In this document: positions 6,962-15,616 of the stretch, piece by piece
Layout of the letters: each line of letters opens with the position of its first letter
How positions within the stretch are numbered: position 1 is the stretch's first letter
NCBI RefSeq assembly: GCF_024707505.1
Contig: NZ_CP102604.1
Location: 124,001-188,000, forward strand
Direction of reading: 5' to 3'
Origin: Pantoea sp. SOD02
GTDB taxonomy: Bacteria > Pseudomonadota > Gammaproteobacteria > Enterobacterales > Enterobacteriaceae
DNA length: 64,000 bases
The notes under the pieces: model-generated
What the model was told of the DNA's origin: nothing
The model's database searches: none
The model's input: the letters and a program-made list of their open reading frames with translations, nothing else
Made by a program: the position numbers and the translations under genes

Positions 6962-9519
6962 AGAATTTGACGCAAACGTTGCTGGCAAGCTCGCTGGCAA
7001 CGGCGCTGCTGCTCGCGCCAGCGTGGGCCGAAACCCCGGCGGTCACGCAGGATAACGGTGCACTTTCTGACGTGCCGCCGCCGCAAGGCATTGAAAGTGC
7101 GGCCGATCAACAGCTGCAGCAGGCGGCTGGCGCGGCACCTTATGCGCCAGTAGAAACCGCACCAGAAACAGCACCAGAAACAGCACCACAAACCGCACCG
7201 GAAGCGGCACCGCCAACCGCACCGACAACGGTAAATGAAACGCCCGCCGAACCGGCCGCCAGCGAACCTGCACCTGTAGTCGCACCAGAAATGGTGCTGC
7301 CAACGGTAGCGCCAACCGCACCGGCGGTGGTTCCAGAGACGGTTTCCACAACGCTTAACCAGCCAATCAGCAGCACCGTTTCGGTGGCGCAGATGGGCCA
7401 GCCGCGCGGCATCACATTGACCGGCGGCCAGCTGCAATCCGGTATCGTGTTCACGCTGCCCAGCGATGAAGTGATCACCAACGCGCGCCTCAATCTGTCG
7501 CTGCGCGTCTCGGCGGCACTGGCAGCACGCAACACCTCGCTGCAGCTGATGCTGAATGGTCAGCCGCTTGGCACTTTGCCGCTGGGCTCCAGCGACAGCG
7601 ATGTCAGCGATTACCAGCTGGATATTCCGGCGGCGATGGTGGTCTCGAGCAACAACCTCAGCTTCAAGATTAACGATGCCGACAAGCTGCTGTGTGAGAA
7701 AGAGAGCGCGCAGCAGTATCAGGTATCGATTCTGCCGAAAACCACGCTGAGCCTTGAAGGCCAGCAGCTGAACATCGGTACCAGCCTGCGTAACTTCCCG
7801 CGTCCGTTTATTGATGCGCAGCGCATGACGCCCGCCAGCGTCACCTTTGGCTTTGCCGCCAATGCCGCGCCCGACAGCATCAGCGCCGCCGCGCTGGTGG
7901 CATCGTGGATGGGCATTCAGTCGGATTATCGTGGCATCCGTTTCCCGGTGGTGCGCGGCGATCTGCCGGAACACAACGGTATTCTGATTGGCCATCCGGG
8001 CGACAAGATTGGCACCGTGACTTTGCCAGCCACCAACGGTCCGCTGCTGCAGGTGATCGATAACCCGAACAATCCGGTCTACAAGTTGCTGCTGGTGGTC
8101 GGGGCGAATGACGATCAGTTGCGTCAGGCCGCTAACCGTTTAACCACTCAGCCGCTGGCGACCGATGCCAGCAGCCTTAACGTGCAGCCGCAACCAATTG
8201 GCGTGCGTAAGCCGTACGATGCGCCGCGCTGGATCAACACCACGCGTCCGGTGCGTCTGAGCGAACTGCTGCGCAAAGACCAGAGCCTGACCACCACCGG
8301 CATCTGGCACGATGCGCTGAGCGTTAACTTCCGCGCCGCGCCGGATCTGTTCCTGTGGGATGGCGACACCATTCCGGTGGAGCTGCACTATCGCTTCCCA
8401 TCCGAAAGCTGGATTGACGAGAACAACTCGTTCCTCAACGTGATGATAAACGGCACCTTCCTGCGCAACCTGACGGTAAATAAAGTCGGCTTGCTGGAGA
8501 GCGCCTGGCATCGTCTGGGCGGTGACGCGCGTCAGGAGCATTACACCCTGAAGCTCGAACCCTATCTGATTTACGGTGACAACCAGCTGGCGCTCTACTT
8601 CAACATCAAGCCGAAAGCGGATGCCCCGTGCGGCGTGCTGCTGAACAACAACATTAAGAGCCGCATTGAAGAGGATTCGTGGATCGATCTGAGCCACACG
8701 CGCCACTTCACCATGCTGCCAAATCTCTCTTACTTTGTGGGCGCCTCGTTCCCGTTCTCGCGTCTGGCGGACTTCTCGCAGACCACGCTGTTGCTGCCGG
8801 AACAACCAAGCGATGCGGAGATCGCCACGCTGCTGGATATGGCCTCCCGCGCCGGTAACGCCACCGGCGTACCGCTGCTGCAAAACCAGGTGCTGTTTGG
8901 TCTGCCAAACGGCGGCACCAACATGACGCGTCTGCAGCAGAGCGATCTGCTGGCGGTGAGCACCACGCAGAACAACGACTTCAACCAGGCGATGCTGGCC
9001 AACACGCCGTTTGATACCAGTGGCAACACGCTGGGTGTGAAAGAGCCGACCACCTGGGACAAACTGCGTGGCTGGCTGACCGGCGACTGGTATCGCCAGC
9101 AGCTGGATGCCGATCGTTACTTCTCCTCCAACGAAGCGTGGCGCGGCTTTGTCAGCTATCGCTCGCCGTGGAACCCGGATCGTTTAGTGGTGATGACGGT
9201 GGCGACCAGCGATCAGCAACTGCTACGCCTGCATGAAGACCTGAATTCCGCGCGCATCAACGCCGGTATTCGCGGCGATACTGCCATCATCACCGATGAG
9301 AACGGCATTCGCAGCTTCCGCGTCGGCCCGCAATTCCCGAGCGGCGAAATGCCGTGGTACATGATGGTGGTGTGGTATGCCAACCAGCACTCGGTGCTGA
9401 TGGCGCTGGCAGCGCTGCTGCTGTCAGCGTTGGTCGGCGGCGGTGCATGGGTGATGCTGAAACGTCATGCGTGGCGTCGTCTCAACCCAAAAGTTGATAG
9501 CAAGTCCGGCAAGAAGTAA
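6958..9519 (+). CDS. bcsB: Cellulose synthase periplasmic regulatory subunit BcsB (type I operon)
   Basis: Periplasmic, membrane-anchored partner of BcsA that guides the glucan chain and is needed for catalysis. It has 853 residues, longer than E. coli BcsB (779). A signal peptide (about residues 1-24, ending in AWA) is followed by a Pro/Thr/Ala-rich linker to about residue 130 that contains ETAP repeats. The carbohydrate-binding/flavodoxin-like repeats of the family follow. A single C-terminal transmembrane helix (about 820-840) has a basic tail (KRHAWRRL). The linker probably accounts for the extra length and may span the periplasm. It is coupled to bcsA by ATGA overlap; bcsC follows after 11 bases. 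Confidence 0.94.
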   Translation: MKNLTQTLLASSLATALLLAPAWAETPAVTQDNGALSDVPPPQGIESAADQQLQQAAGAAPYAPVETAPETAPETAPQTAPEAAPPTAPTTVNETPAEPAASEPAPVVAPEMVLPTVAPTAPAVVPETVSTTLNQPISSTVSVAQMGQPRGITLTGGQLQSGIVFTLPSDEVITNARLNLSLRVSAALAARNTSLQLMLNGQPLGTLPLGSSDSDVSDYQLDIPAAMVVSSNNLSFKINDADKLLCEKESAQQYQVSILPKTTLSLEGQQLNIGTSLRNFPRPFIDAQRMTPASVTFGFAANAAPDSISAAALVASWMGIQSDYRGIRFPVVRGDLPEHNGILIGHPGDKIGTVTLPATNGPLLQVIDNPNNPVYKLLLVVGANDDQLRQAANRLTTQPLATDASSLNVQPQPIGVRKPYDAPRWINTTRPVRLSELLRKDQSLTTTGIWHDALSVNFRAAPDLFLWDGDTIPVELHYRFPSESWIDENNSFLNVMINGTFLRNLTVNKVGLLESAWHRLGGDARQEHYTLKLEPYLIYGDNQLALYFNIKPKADAPCGVLLNNNIKSRIEEDSWIDLSHTRHFTMLPNLSYFVGASFPFSRLADFSQTTLLLPEQPSDAEIATLLDMASRAGNATGVPLLQNQVLFGLPNGGTNMTRLQQSDLLAVSTTQNNDFNQAMLANTPFDTSGNTLGVKEPTTWDKLRGWLTGDWYRQQLDADRYFSSNEAWRGFVSYRSPWNPDRLVVMTVATSDQQLLRLHEDLNSARINAGIRGDTAIITDENGIRSFRVGPQFPSGEMPWYMMVVWYANQHSVLMALAALLLSALVGGGAWVMLKRHAWRRLNPKVDSKSGKK
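7153..7224 (+). repeat. Six 12-bp tandem repeats in bcsB encoding (E/Q/P)(T/A)AP units
   Basis: Six head-to-tail 12-base units with the core GAAACAGCACCA encode ETAP-ETAP-ETAP-QTAP-EAAP-PTAP in the periplasmic linker of BcsB. Units two and three are identical. Such in-frame repeats can gain or lose copies without shifting the frame. Confidence 0.85.
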
Positions 9520-9530
9520 GGATAAAAACA

Positions 9531-12500
9531 ATGAAAAAACATCTGTTAAGTGCCGGTATTCGTCATGCCCTGATTCTGGGGGGGGCACTGACGCTCTCTC
9601 AGCCGCTGCTGGCGGCGGAGAGCACTAATCCTGCGTTACAGGCGCTGTTCGATCAGGCGGCGTACTGGCACCAGAAAGCGCATGACGATTTGGCGAAAGC
9701 CTCGCTGCAGAAAGTGCTGATGGTTGAGCCTAACAACACGCAGGCGCTCTATCTGCTGGCGCTCTATTCGCAACAGAGCGGCGGCACGGCGGAAGCGGCG
9801 CAGTGGCGTGCGCGCCTGAGCGCGGCCTCGCCGAACGATCCGCATCTCACCGAGCTGGACAACGCGCGCCAGCTGCAAACCATTCCGCAGGCGCAGCTGC
9901 AGCTGGCGCGCCAGCAGGCACGCAGCGGCAACATTGCGGCGTCGCTGCAAACCTGGCGTAACACCTTCAGCGGCAACGAGCCGCCGCCGAGCGTAGCAGC
10001 CGAATATTATCTGACCATGGCGGGCGATCGTTCGCTGCTGCCGCAGGCGGTGGAAGCGCTGCGTCAGTTCTCTGCCGATCATCCGCAGGATACCGGTGCC
10101 AAACTGGCGCTGGGTAAAGCGCTGACCTATCAGGAATCGACGCGTCGTCAGGGTATTGATGTGCTCGGCAGCCTGGCAGACGGCAACAAAGAAGCAGATC
10201 GTTCGCTGCGTCAGGCGCTGTTGTGGCTTGGTCCGCAGGCTTCTGATGCATCGCTGTACCAAACCTGGCAGCAGCGCCATCCGCAAGATAACGCGGTGCT
10301 GGATTACTACCGTAAAAACGTCGGCGGCGCGGAGAAGGGCGCGGGCTTTACCGCGCTGAACAGCGGCGACGTCAGCAACGCGCAGAACAACTTTGAGAAA
10401 GTGCTGCAAGCCAACCCGCAAGATGCGGATGCGCTGGCCGGCATGGGCTATGTTGCCCAGCGTGCCGGACGTTATGCCGAAGCGGCGGATTACCTGACGC
10501 GCGCGGCGCAGTTGGGTGGCGATCAGAGCGACACGCGCCAGAAGCAGGCCGCCGATGCCCGCTTCTACGCGCAGCTGGCCACCGCGCAGCAGGCGCTGAA
10601 AAACGGTGATAGCGCGCAGGCGTTGGCGCTGAGCGAACCGCTGGCGCAGGCCGACGGTGAGAAAGGTGTCTCCGCCAAACTGTTCCGCGCCGATGTGCAG
10701 CGTCGCAGCAATCAGCTCGATCAGGCGGAGCAAACCTATCGTTCCATCCTGCAAAGCGATGCCAATAACCGCAATGCCAAAGAAGGCTTGTTCTACGTGC
10801 TGCGTCAGCAGAACCGTGGCGCAGAAGCCAACACCTTGCTGGCATCGCTGCCCGACAGCGTGCGTCAAAGCGTGGCACCGCGCGGCAGCAGCACCGATCC
10901 TATTCGTGCGCAGGCCAAGCGTGAAGTGGCGGCGGGCAATAACAGCGCGGCTATCTCTACCTTGACCTCGGGTATTCAGCGCTATCCCAACGATGGCTGG
11001 CTGCGTCTCGATCTGGCGCGTATTTACCGCGCGCAGGGCGATAACATGATGGCAGCAAATATCATGCAGCCGACCATGCGCAGCGGTGCCAGCACGACAG
11101 AACTCTACGCGGGTGCGTTAAACGCCAGCGAAAGCAGCGCCTGGCAGCAGGCGAGTTTGTTGCTGTCACGCATTCCTAATAGCAGCAAGAACAGCGATAT
11201 GCGCGAGCTGGCGCAGCGCGTCAACTTCAACCTGCAGATGGCCACCGCCGATCAGTATCTGGCGCAGGGCTCGAACGCGGCAGCGGCCAACACCTTGCGT
11301 GCGCTGGCATCGACGCCGCCAGCCAATCCGGTTGATGCCGGTAATCTGGCGCAGAAGCTGGCGAAAGCCGGCGATCTCACCACTGCCGTTTCCGTGGTGC
11401 GCAGCAACATGCAGCGCGGCATTCAGGGCAACGCCGGTGATTACGCCGCGCAGGTGGCGGTGCTGAATCAGGCCGGTCTGAACACCGAAGCGCAGAGCTT
11501 CCTCAGCAACCCGGAACTGCAGGCACGCAGCACGCCAACTCAGCTGGCGGGCATCCGCAACGGCTACGTGATCAACGAAGTGGATCGTCTGCGTGAGCAG
11601 AAACAGTACGCCGCCGCTTACGACAAGCTGGTGGGCGCGCTGCAGCACGATCCGCAGAACCGCGATCTGATGTTCGCTATGGCGCGACTTTATCAGTCCG
11701 GCAAGATGAACAAAGAAGCGGGCGTGGTGTACGACTACCTGATGACGCAGGATACCGCGACGCAAGACGCGCGCACCGGTGCCATCAACGTGGCGCTGGC
11801 GCAGAATGACGTCAACAAAGCCAATACCTTAACGCGCGGCCTGCGCAATGAGCAGTCGCCAGACCGCTTGCTGCTGTTAGCCCGCGTGGCGGAAGCCAAC
11901 GGCGAACACAGCCAGGCGATGAGCTATCTGCGCACCGCGCGCGGTCAGCTGATTGGTCTGCAAGGCGCAGAAACCGGCAGCGTGCCAAGCGTCGGTGGTT
12001 TGGCGCTGGCCGACAATCCGTTTATCAATCGCGGCACCTCGCCGGTGGGCCGCTCGCCGTCCAGCTATGGCGCGGTGATGCCGTGGCAGTCGGCTCCAGC
12101 ATCCACCAGCAGCGCCGAAGGCGTGACGCTGGCAAGCAACACACCGGCGATTCAGCAAAGCCAGACGCTGCGTCAAATCGACAACATGATGGACGATCTG
12201 CAAGAGAAAACCGGCACCTGGGTGCAAGGTCAAATGCAGGTGCGCGGTCGTGATGGCGAATCAGGCTTGAGCAAACTCACCGAAGCCAAAGCTCCACTGA
12301 CTTTCTCCACCGTGCCGTTTGGCGATGCGCGCTTCGATTTCACCATGACGCCGATTTCCCTCACCGCAGGCAGCGCCGGTGGCGACGCATGGCGTCGTTT
12401 CGGCACCAACTCGCTGGTGCAGGGACAAGTGGTGGCATCGGGTGATGCGAAAATTGACGATACGCCAAACTCCTCCACCGATTCGCAATCCGCGACCGGC

Positions 12501-13334
12501 GTAGAGCTGAACATGGCGCTGAAGGGCGACAGCTATAAGATTGACCTCGGCAGCACGCCGCTGGGCCAGGACTTGAGCACGCTGGTGGGTGGCGTGCAGT
12601 GGTCGCCGAAGCTGACCGACTTCCTGACGCTGATCCTCACCGGTGAACGCCGCGCGATGACCGACAGCCTGCTGTCGTATGTCGGTGTCGAAGACAAAAC
12701 CAGCGGTAAACGCTGGGGCCGCGTGACCAAAAACGGCGGTAACGCCTTGCTGAGTTATGACAACGGCGATGCCGGTTTCTACGTTGGCGGCGGCGCGTAC
12801 AGCTACATCGGCGAAAACGTGGCGAGCAACAACAGCGTGCAGGCCACCGCAGGCGCGTATGTGCGTCCGTATCACCTCGACGATCGCGAGCTGAAAGTCG
12901 GCATGAGTTTGTCGTGGATGGATTACTCGAAAAACCTCAGCTACTTCAGCTACGGTCAGGGCGGTTACTTCAGTCCGCAGAACTATGCGTCGGTGTCGTT
13001 CCCTATCGAGTTCAGCCGCAAGTTTGACGATCTGAAAGTGAACGTCGGCGGTTCGGTGGGTTATCAATCCTACAGCCAGGATAAGAGCGCCTACTTCCCG
13101 AATAACCCGTCGTTGCAGGCACAGCTGCAAAGTCTGGCCGACCAAGGCTACGTGAAGGATGCGTTCTACAGCGGCGAGAGCAAAAACGGCATTGGTTACA
13201 ACCTGCATGCCGGTGCGGATTATAAGATCAACAAAGATGTCACCGTGGGCGGTCAGCTAGGCTACGACACCTTTGGCGATTACAACGAAAGCACAGCCAA
13301 TCTGTACTTCCGTTACATGTTCGGAGATTACTAA
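9531..13334 (+). CDS. bcsC: Cellulose synthase outer-membrane TPR/porin subunit BcsC (type I operon)
   Basis: Exports nascent cellulose across the periplasm and outer membrane. Its 1267 residues comprise a signal peptide (about 1-29, ending PLLAAE), an alpha-helical TPR superhelix with many repeats to about residue 830, a linker of low complexity with Ser/Pro/Gly (about 840-890), and a C-terminal BCSC_C beta-barrel ending in the aromatic RYMFGDY. The signature GQGGYFSPQNY is shared with the type II copy. The signal-peptide coding region contains a run of eight G (9578-9585), a possible slippage site. The stop codon shares one base with the bcsD start (TAATG). This copy is about 136 residues longer than the type II copy. 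Confidence 0.94.
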   Translation: MKKHLLSAGIRHALILGGALTLSQPLLAAESTNPALQALFDQAAYWHQKAHDDLAKASLQKVLMVEPNNTQALYLLALYSQQSGGTAEAAQWRARLSAASPNDPHLTELDNARQLQTIPQAQLQLARQQARSGNIAASLQTWRNTFSGNEPPPSVAAEYYLTMAGDRSLLPQAVEALRQFSADHPQDTGAKLALGKALTYQESTRRQGIDVLGSLADGNKEADRSLRQALLWLGPQASDASLYQTWQQRHPQDNAVLDYYRKNVGGAEKGAGFTALNSGDVSNAQNNFEKVLQANPQDADALAGMGYVAQRAGRYAEAADYLTRAAQLGGDQSDTRQKQAADARFYAQLATAQQALKNGDSAQALALSEPLAQADGEKGVSAKLFRADVQRRSNQLDQAEQTYRSILQSDANNRNAKEGLFYVLRQQNRGAEANTLLASLPDSVRQSVAPRGSSTDPIRAQAKREVAAGNNSAAISTLTSGIQRYPNDGWLRLDLARIYRAQGDNMMAANIMQPTMRSGASTTELYAGALNASESSAWQQASLLLSRIPNSSKNSDMRELAQRVNFNLQMATADQYLAQGSNAAAANTLRALASTPPANPVDAGNLAQKLAKAGDLTTAVSVVRSNMQRGIQGNAGDYAAQVAVLNQAGLNTEAQSFLSNPELQARSTPTQLAGIRNGYVINEVDRLREQKQYAAAYDKLVGALQHDPQNRDLMFAMARLYQSGKMNKEAGVVYDYLMTQDTATQDARTGAINVALAQNDVNKANTLTRGLRNEQSPDRLLLLARVAEANGEHSQAMSYLRTARGQLIGLQGAETGSVPSVGGLALADNPFINRGTSPVGRSPSSYGAVMPWQSAPASTSSAEGVTLASNTPAIQQSQTLRQIDNMMDDLQEKTGTWVQGQMQVRGRDGESGLSKLTEAKAPLTFSTVPFGDARFDFTMTPISLTAGSAGGDAWRRFGTNSLVQGQVVASGDAKIDDTPNSSTDSQSATGVELNMALKGDSYKIDLGSTPLGQDLSTLVGGVQWSPKLTDFLTLILTGERRAMTDSLLSYVGVEDKTSGKRWGRVTKNGGNALLSYDNGDAGFYVGGGAYSYIGENVASNNSVQATAGAYVRPYHLDDRELKVGMSLSWMDYSKNLSYFSYGQGGYFSPQNYASVSFPIEFSRKFDDLKVNVGGSVGYQSYSQDKSAYFPNNPSLQAQLQSLADQGYVKDAFYSGESKNGIGYNLHAGADYKINKDVTVGGQLGYDTFGDYNESTANLYFRYMFGDY

Positions 13335-13780
13335 TGAGTGAGCAAGTAACCGCACGCGTCAGCCATCCGCATCAGCCGGGCTGGTTTGATCTGGTGAGCG
13401 CGATGATTGAGAGCATGCTGGACAATGCGGGCGAGGAAGCGGAAGGCTTTCTCAACGGCGTCGGCGTATCGCTGGCAACGCGCTATCCTTTACCTGATGC
13501 GCGCACCGTGCAGGATCTGGAGCGTGAAATGAATTTGCAGCTGGCGCGTTTTAACTGGGGCTTTGTGCAGTTACAGCCGCAGGAGAATGCCATTCTGATT
13601 CAGCACCACGCGCTGCCGCAGGGCGACAGCAACGTTGGAGTTGAACGCTGGCAGCTGGCGCTGAGCGCAGTGCTGGCAGGCGTGTATGCGCAGTGGCTGC
13701 AGGCACAAGGCGGCAGCGCGGCGGTACCGGTGACGCTTGAGAACAACGACGGCGGCACGCTGCACTATCGATATCAATAG
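13334..13780 (+). CDS. bcsD: Cellulose synthase subunit BcsD
   Basis: Hallmark of type I cellulose operons. In Komagataeibacter, BcsD forms octameric rings that organise several synthase complexes and are needed for crystalline cellulose ribbons. This protein has 148 residues, close to the family's roughly 156, has no signal peptide and no membrane segment, and shows the conserved N-terminal half (ARFNWGFVQL, LATRYPLP). It starts at the last base of the bcsC stop, so translation is coupled. Its presence is what distinguishes this operon from the second locus, which has bcsE-F-G instead. A functional partnership with the proline-rich bcsP product is inferred. Confidence 0.9.
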   Translation: MSEQVTARVSHPHQPGWFDLVSAMIESMLDNAGEEAEGFLNGVGVSLATRYPLPDARTVQDLEREMNLQLARFNWGFVQLQPQENAILIQHHALPQGDSNVGVERWQLALSAVLAGVYAQWLQAQGGSAAVPVTLENNDGGTLHYRYQ

Positions 13781-13789
13781 GAAGCTGTA

Positions 13790-14794
13790 ATGAGAGTGAT
13801 GCGGTTCTGGCGTCAATGGATGCTGTGTTTCATGGTGATGTTTTTTAGCGCGCAGGCAGCCGCAGATGGCTGGAGTACCTACAAAAGCCGTTTTATGGGC
13901 AGCGATGGCCGTATCAGCGATACGGCGAATAACAATGTCAGCCATACCGAAGGTCAGGGCTACGGCATGTTGCTGGCGGTGGCGCATGACGATCGCACCA
14001 CCTTCGATCTGCTGTGGCAGTGGACGCGCACTCATCTGCGCAATCCGCAAAACGATCTGTTCTACTGGCGCTATACGCCGGGTGCTGCCAATCCGATTGC
14101 CGACAAAAACAACGCATCTGATGGTGATGTACTGATTGCCTGGGCGCTGCAGCGTGCTGCGCAGAAGTGGGGCGGCGATTATCAGCAAGCGTCCGACCGT
14201 ATTCAGCGTGCGATCGTGAAGCTGAATGTGATCAGCTACGGCGGACACAAAGTGATGCTGCCGGGCGCGCAGGGTTTCAACAAAACCAGCTATGTGGTGC
14301 TCAATCCCTCCTATTTCCTGTTTGAGGCCTGGCGCGAGTTTGCTGAACACAGCCATTTGCGCATCTGGAATGAGCTGATTGATGACGGCATGGATTTGCT
14401 GGGTGATATGCACTTCGGTAAAACCGGCCTGCCGCTCGATTGGGTGGCGCTCAATGCCGATGGTTCAGTGGCACCGGCAGTCGGCTATTCCAACCGTTTC
14501 AGCTATGACGCGATCCGTATTCCGCTGAATATCTGGTGGTATGATGCGCAAAGCCTGCGTCTGGTGCCGTTCCAGCGCGTCTGGCAAGGCTCGGCGCGCA
14601 TGACTACGCCAGCCTGGTATGATGTGTTGGGCAATACGCCAGCGCCGTACAACATGGAAGGGGGTTTGTTAGCCATTCGCGATTTGACCCTGAATCAAAC
14701 CGGTTACCTCAATGACCGTCTCGCGCCGGATCAAAACTACTTCTCCGCCAGCCTGCAACTGCTGACCTGGATGGCGTATCAGGAAAAGCGGTAA
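13790..14794 (+). CDS. bcsZ: Periplasmic endo-beta-1,4-glucanase BcsZ (glycoside hydrolase family 8)
   Basis: Cellulase that trims misplaced or amorphous glucan during export and is often required for normal cellulose fibrils. It has 334 residues with a signal peptide (about 1-25, ending AQAAA). GH8 landmarks are TEGQGYGM with the putative acid Glu54, ASDGDV with Asp111, and NPSYF. It looks closer to the Erwinia CelY and Komagataeibacter CMCax type than to E. coli BcsZ. It is the last gene of the type I operon, 9 bases after bcsD. It is the only bcsZ in the window, so it may serve both cellulose systems (inference). Confidence 0.92.
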   Translation: MRVMRFWRQWMLCFMVMFFSAQAAADGWSTYKSRFMGSDGRISDTANNNVSHTEGQGYGMLLAVAHDDRTTFDLLWQWTRTHLRNPQNDLFYWRYTPGAANPIADKNNASDGDVLIAWALQRAAQKWGGDYQQASDRIQRAIVKLNVISYGGHKVMLPGAQGFNKTSYVVLNPSYFLFEAWREFAEHSHLRIWNELIDDGMDLLGDMHFGKTGLPLDWVALNADGSVAPAVGYSNRFSYDAIRIPLNIWWYDAQSLRLVPFQRVWQGSARMTTPAWYDVLGNTPAPYNMEGGLLAIRDLTLNQTGYLNDRLAPDQNYFSASLQLLTWMAYQEKR

Positions 14795-14810
14795 GTCTCG
14801 TCTTTGGCCA

Positions 14811-14876
14811 GGTCGCCATAAATGGCGACCCTATAAAACCTGCACCTCATCCGTAGGGGCGCCATTTATGGCGACC
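14811..14876. repeat. REP-like palindromic repeat pair (copy 1)
   Basis: The left unit is a perfect palindrome GGTCGCCAT-AA-ATGGCGACC (14811-14830) followed by CCTA. The right unit (14853-14876) is the same element in reverse orientation with one changed base in its stem. The same pair recurs at 28402-28461, singly at 35108, and as a diverged pair at 41638-41691. It may act as a 3' mRNA stabiliser for the bcs operon, as REP/BIME elements do. Confidence 0.85.
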
Positions 14877-14897
14877 TCACGACGGTGAAGCTGTTCG

Positions 14898-15182
14898 TTA
14901 ATGTGACGCAAGCTCATGGAAGAATTTTGGATTGGCTTGAATCGTTGCCAGCACTTTTGCGGCCAGTCCGGTTGGATTGCGGCGTCCCGTTTCCCAACTT
15001 TTAATGGTATCGAGGCTGGTGCCGAGGACTTGCGCCATTTCGCTTTGCGAGACATTAAGCTGCATCCTGATGGCTTTTACGTCAGCCAACTCATAACGGG
15101 TTACGCGAGCAGGTTCGCTTTTACCGTTTTTAATTTCTACAGCTTCTTCAAGCGATGCTTTCAGCTCATCAAAAAAACTCAT
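14898..15182 (-). CDS. higA: HigA-type antitoxin, XRE-family DNA-binding protein
   Basis: 94 residues with a Cro/C1-type helix-turn-helix at about 41-73 (SQSEMAQVLGTSLDTIKSWE, RRNPTG). This is the pattern of antitoxins of the HigA/RelB-like, XRE type. It is encoded directly downstream of a RelE/HigB-like toxin, with one base between the toxin stop and this ATG, the HigB-HigA order in which the antitoxin comes second. It should neutralise the toxin and autoregulate the promoter near 15541-15574. The pair is visibly less GC-rich than the flanking bcs genes, which suggests acquisition. The subfamily name is an inference. Confidence 0.8.
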   Translation of the reverse strand: MSFFDELKASLEEAVEIKNGKSEPARVTRYELADVKAIRMQLNVSQSEMAQVLGTSLDTIKSWETGRRNPTGLAAKVLATIQANPKFFHELASH

Positions 15183-15183
15183 G

Positions 15184-15516
15184 TTATACCTCGTCTTTTA
15201 ATCGTTGGGTCAACTTCTTCAACTCGGCTTTTTCTGCATCCGTGAGGCTGTCTTTGGTATTTTTCGGGTAGGCCATTACCAGATAAATCACTTCAACGGT
15301 GGCCAGGAAATAAATCACCCTTGCACTGCCACTTTTGCCCTGATTACCCGTTGCCATCCTGATTTTTCGCAGGCCACCAGTATGTTGAATGAGATCACCT
15401 TTATCAGGTGACTCGATAAGCGTTTTTTGTAACTCCCTGAGTTCGTCATCCGTGGCGATTTGCTTTATCTGACGAGTAAATATCGGAGTTTCAATAAACT
15501 CAATCGCGTGACTCAT
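15184..15516 (-). CDS. higB: RelE/ParE-family (HigB-like) toxin
   Basis: 110-residue protein of the RelE/HigB fold: predicted ribosome-dependent mRNA endonuclease. The core reads LIQHTGGLRKIRMA followed by SARVIYFL and a hydrophobic strand VIYLVMAYPKN, typical for type II toxins of the HigB2/RelE branch. It has an N-terminal FTRQI region and a basic C-terminus. The ATG has a strong AAAGGAGAT ribosome-binding site. It is first in a two-gene operon with the XRE antitoxin. It sits alone between two cellulose operons that converge on it. Activity is not demonstrable from sequence. Confidence 0.8.
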   Translation of the reverse strand: MSHAIEFIETPIFTRQIKQIATDDELRELQKTLIESPDKGDLIQHTGGLRKIRMATGNQGKSGSARVIYFLATVEVIYLVMAYPKNTKDSLTDAEKAELKKLTQRLKDEV

Positions 15517-15540
15517 CGGCTATCTCCTTTGCCTTCAAGG

Positions 15541-15574
15541 AGTACATTGTACACTAAACTGTGTGCCGTTAAAG
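15541..15574 (-). promoter_or_regulatory. Candidate promoter/operator of the toxin-antitoxin operon
   Basis: On the - strand, a TACAAT -10 box (complement of 15546-15551) lies inside the imperfect palindrome AGTACATTGTACACT. A weak CTTTAA-like -35 box stands 17 bases upstream. Overlap of an inverted repeat with the -10 box fits autorepression by the antitoxin. Confidence 0.4.
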
Positions 15575-15616
15575 ACTTTCACGCATCATGATTATTGTGA
15601 GTGATATTCGAAGCCG

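Noticed and set aside
6811..7995. 394-codon open frame on the - strand across the bcsA/bcsB junction
   Set aside because: It runs antisense to two strongly conserved genes, with an Arg/His/Gly/Cys-biased, low-complexity translation typical of a shadow frame in GC-rich DNA.
9636..10868. 410-codon open frame on the - strand within type I bcsC
   Set aside because: Antisense to the TPR region of BcsC; composition is Arg/Leu/Gln-biased and no domain is recognisable.
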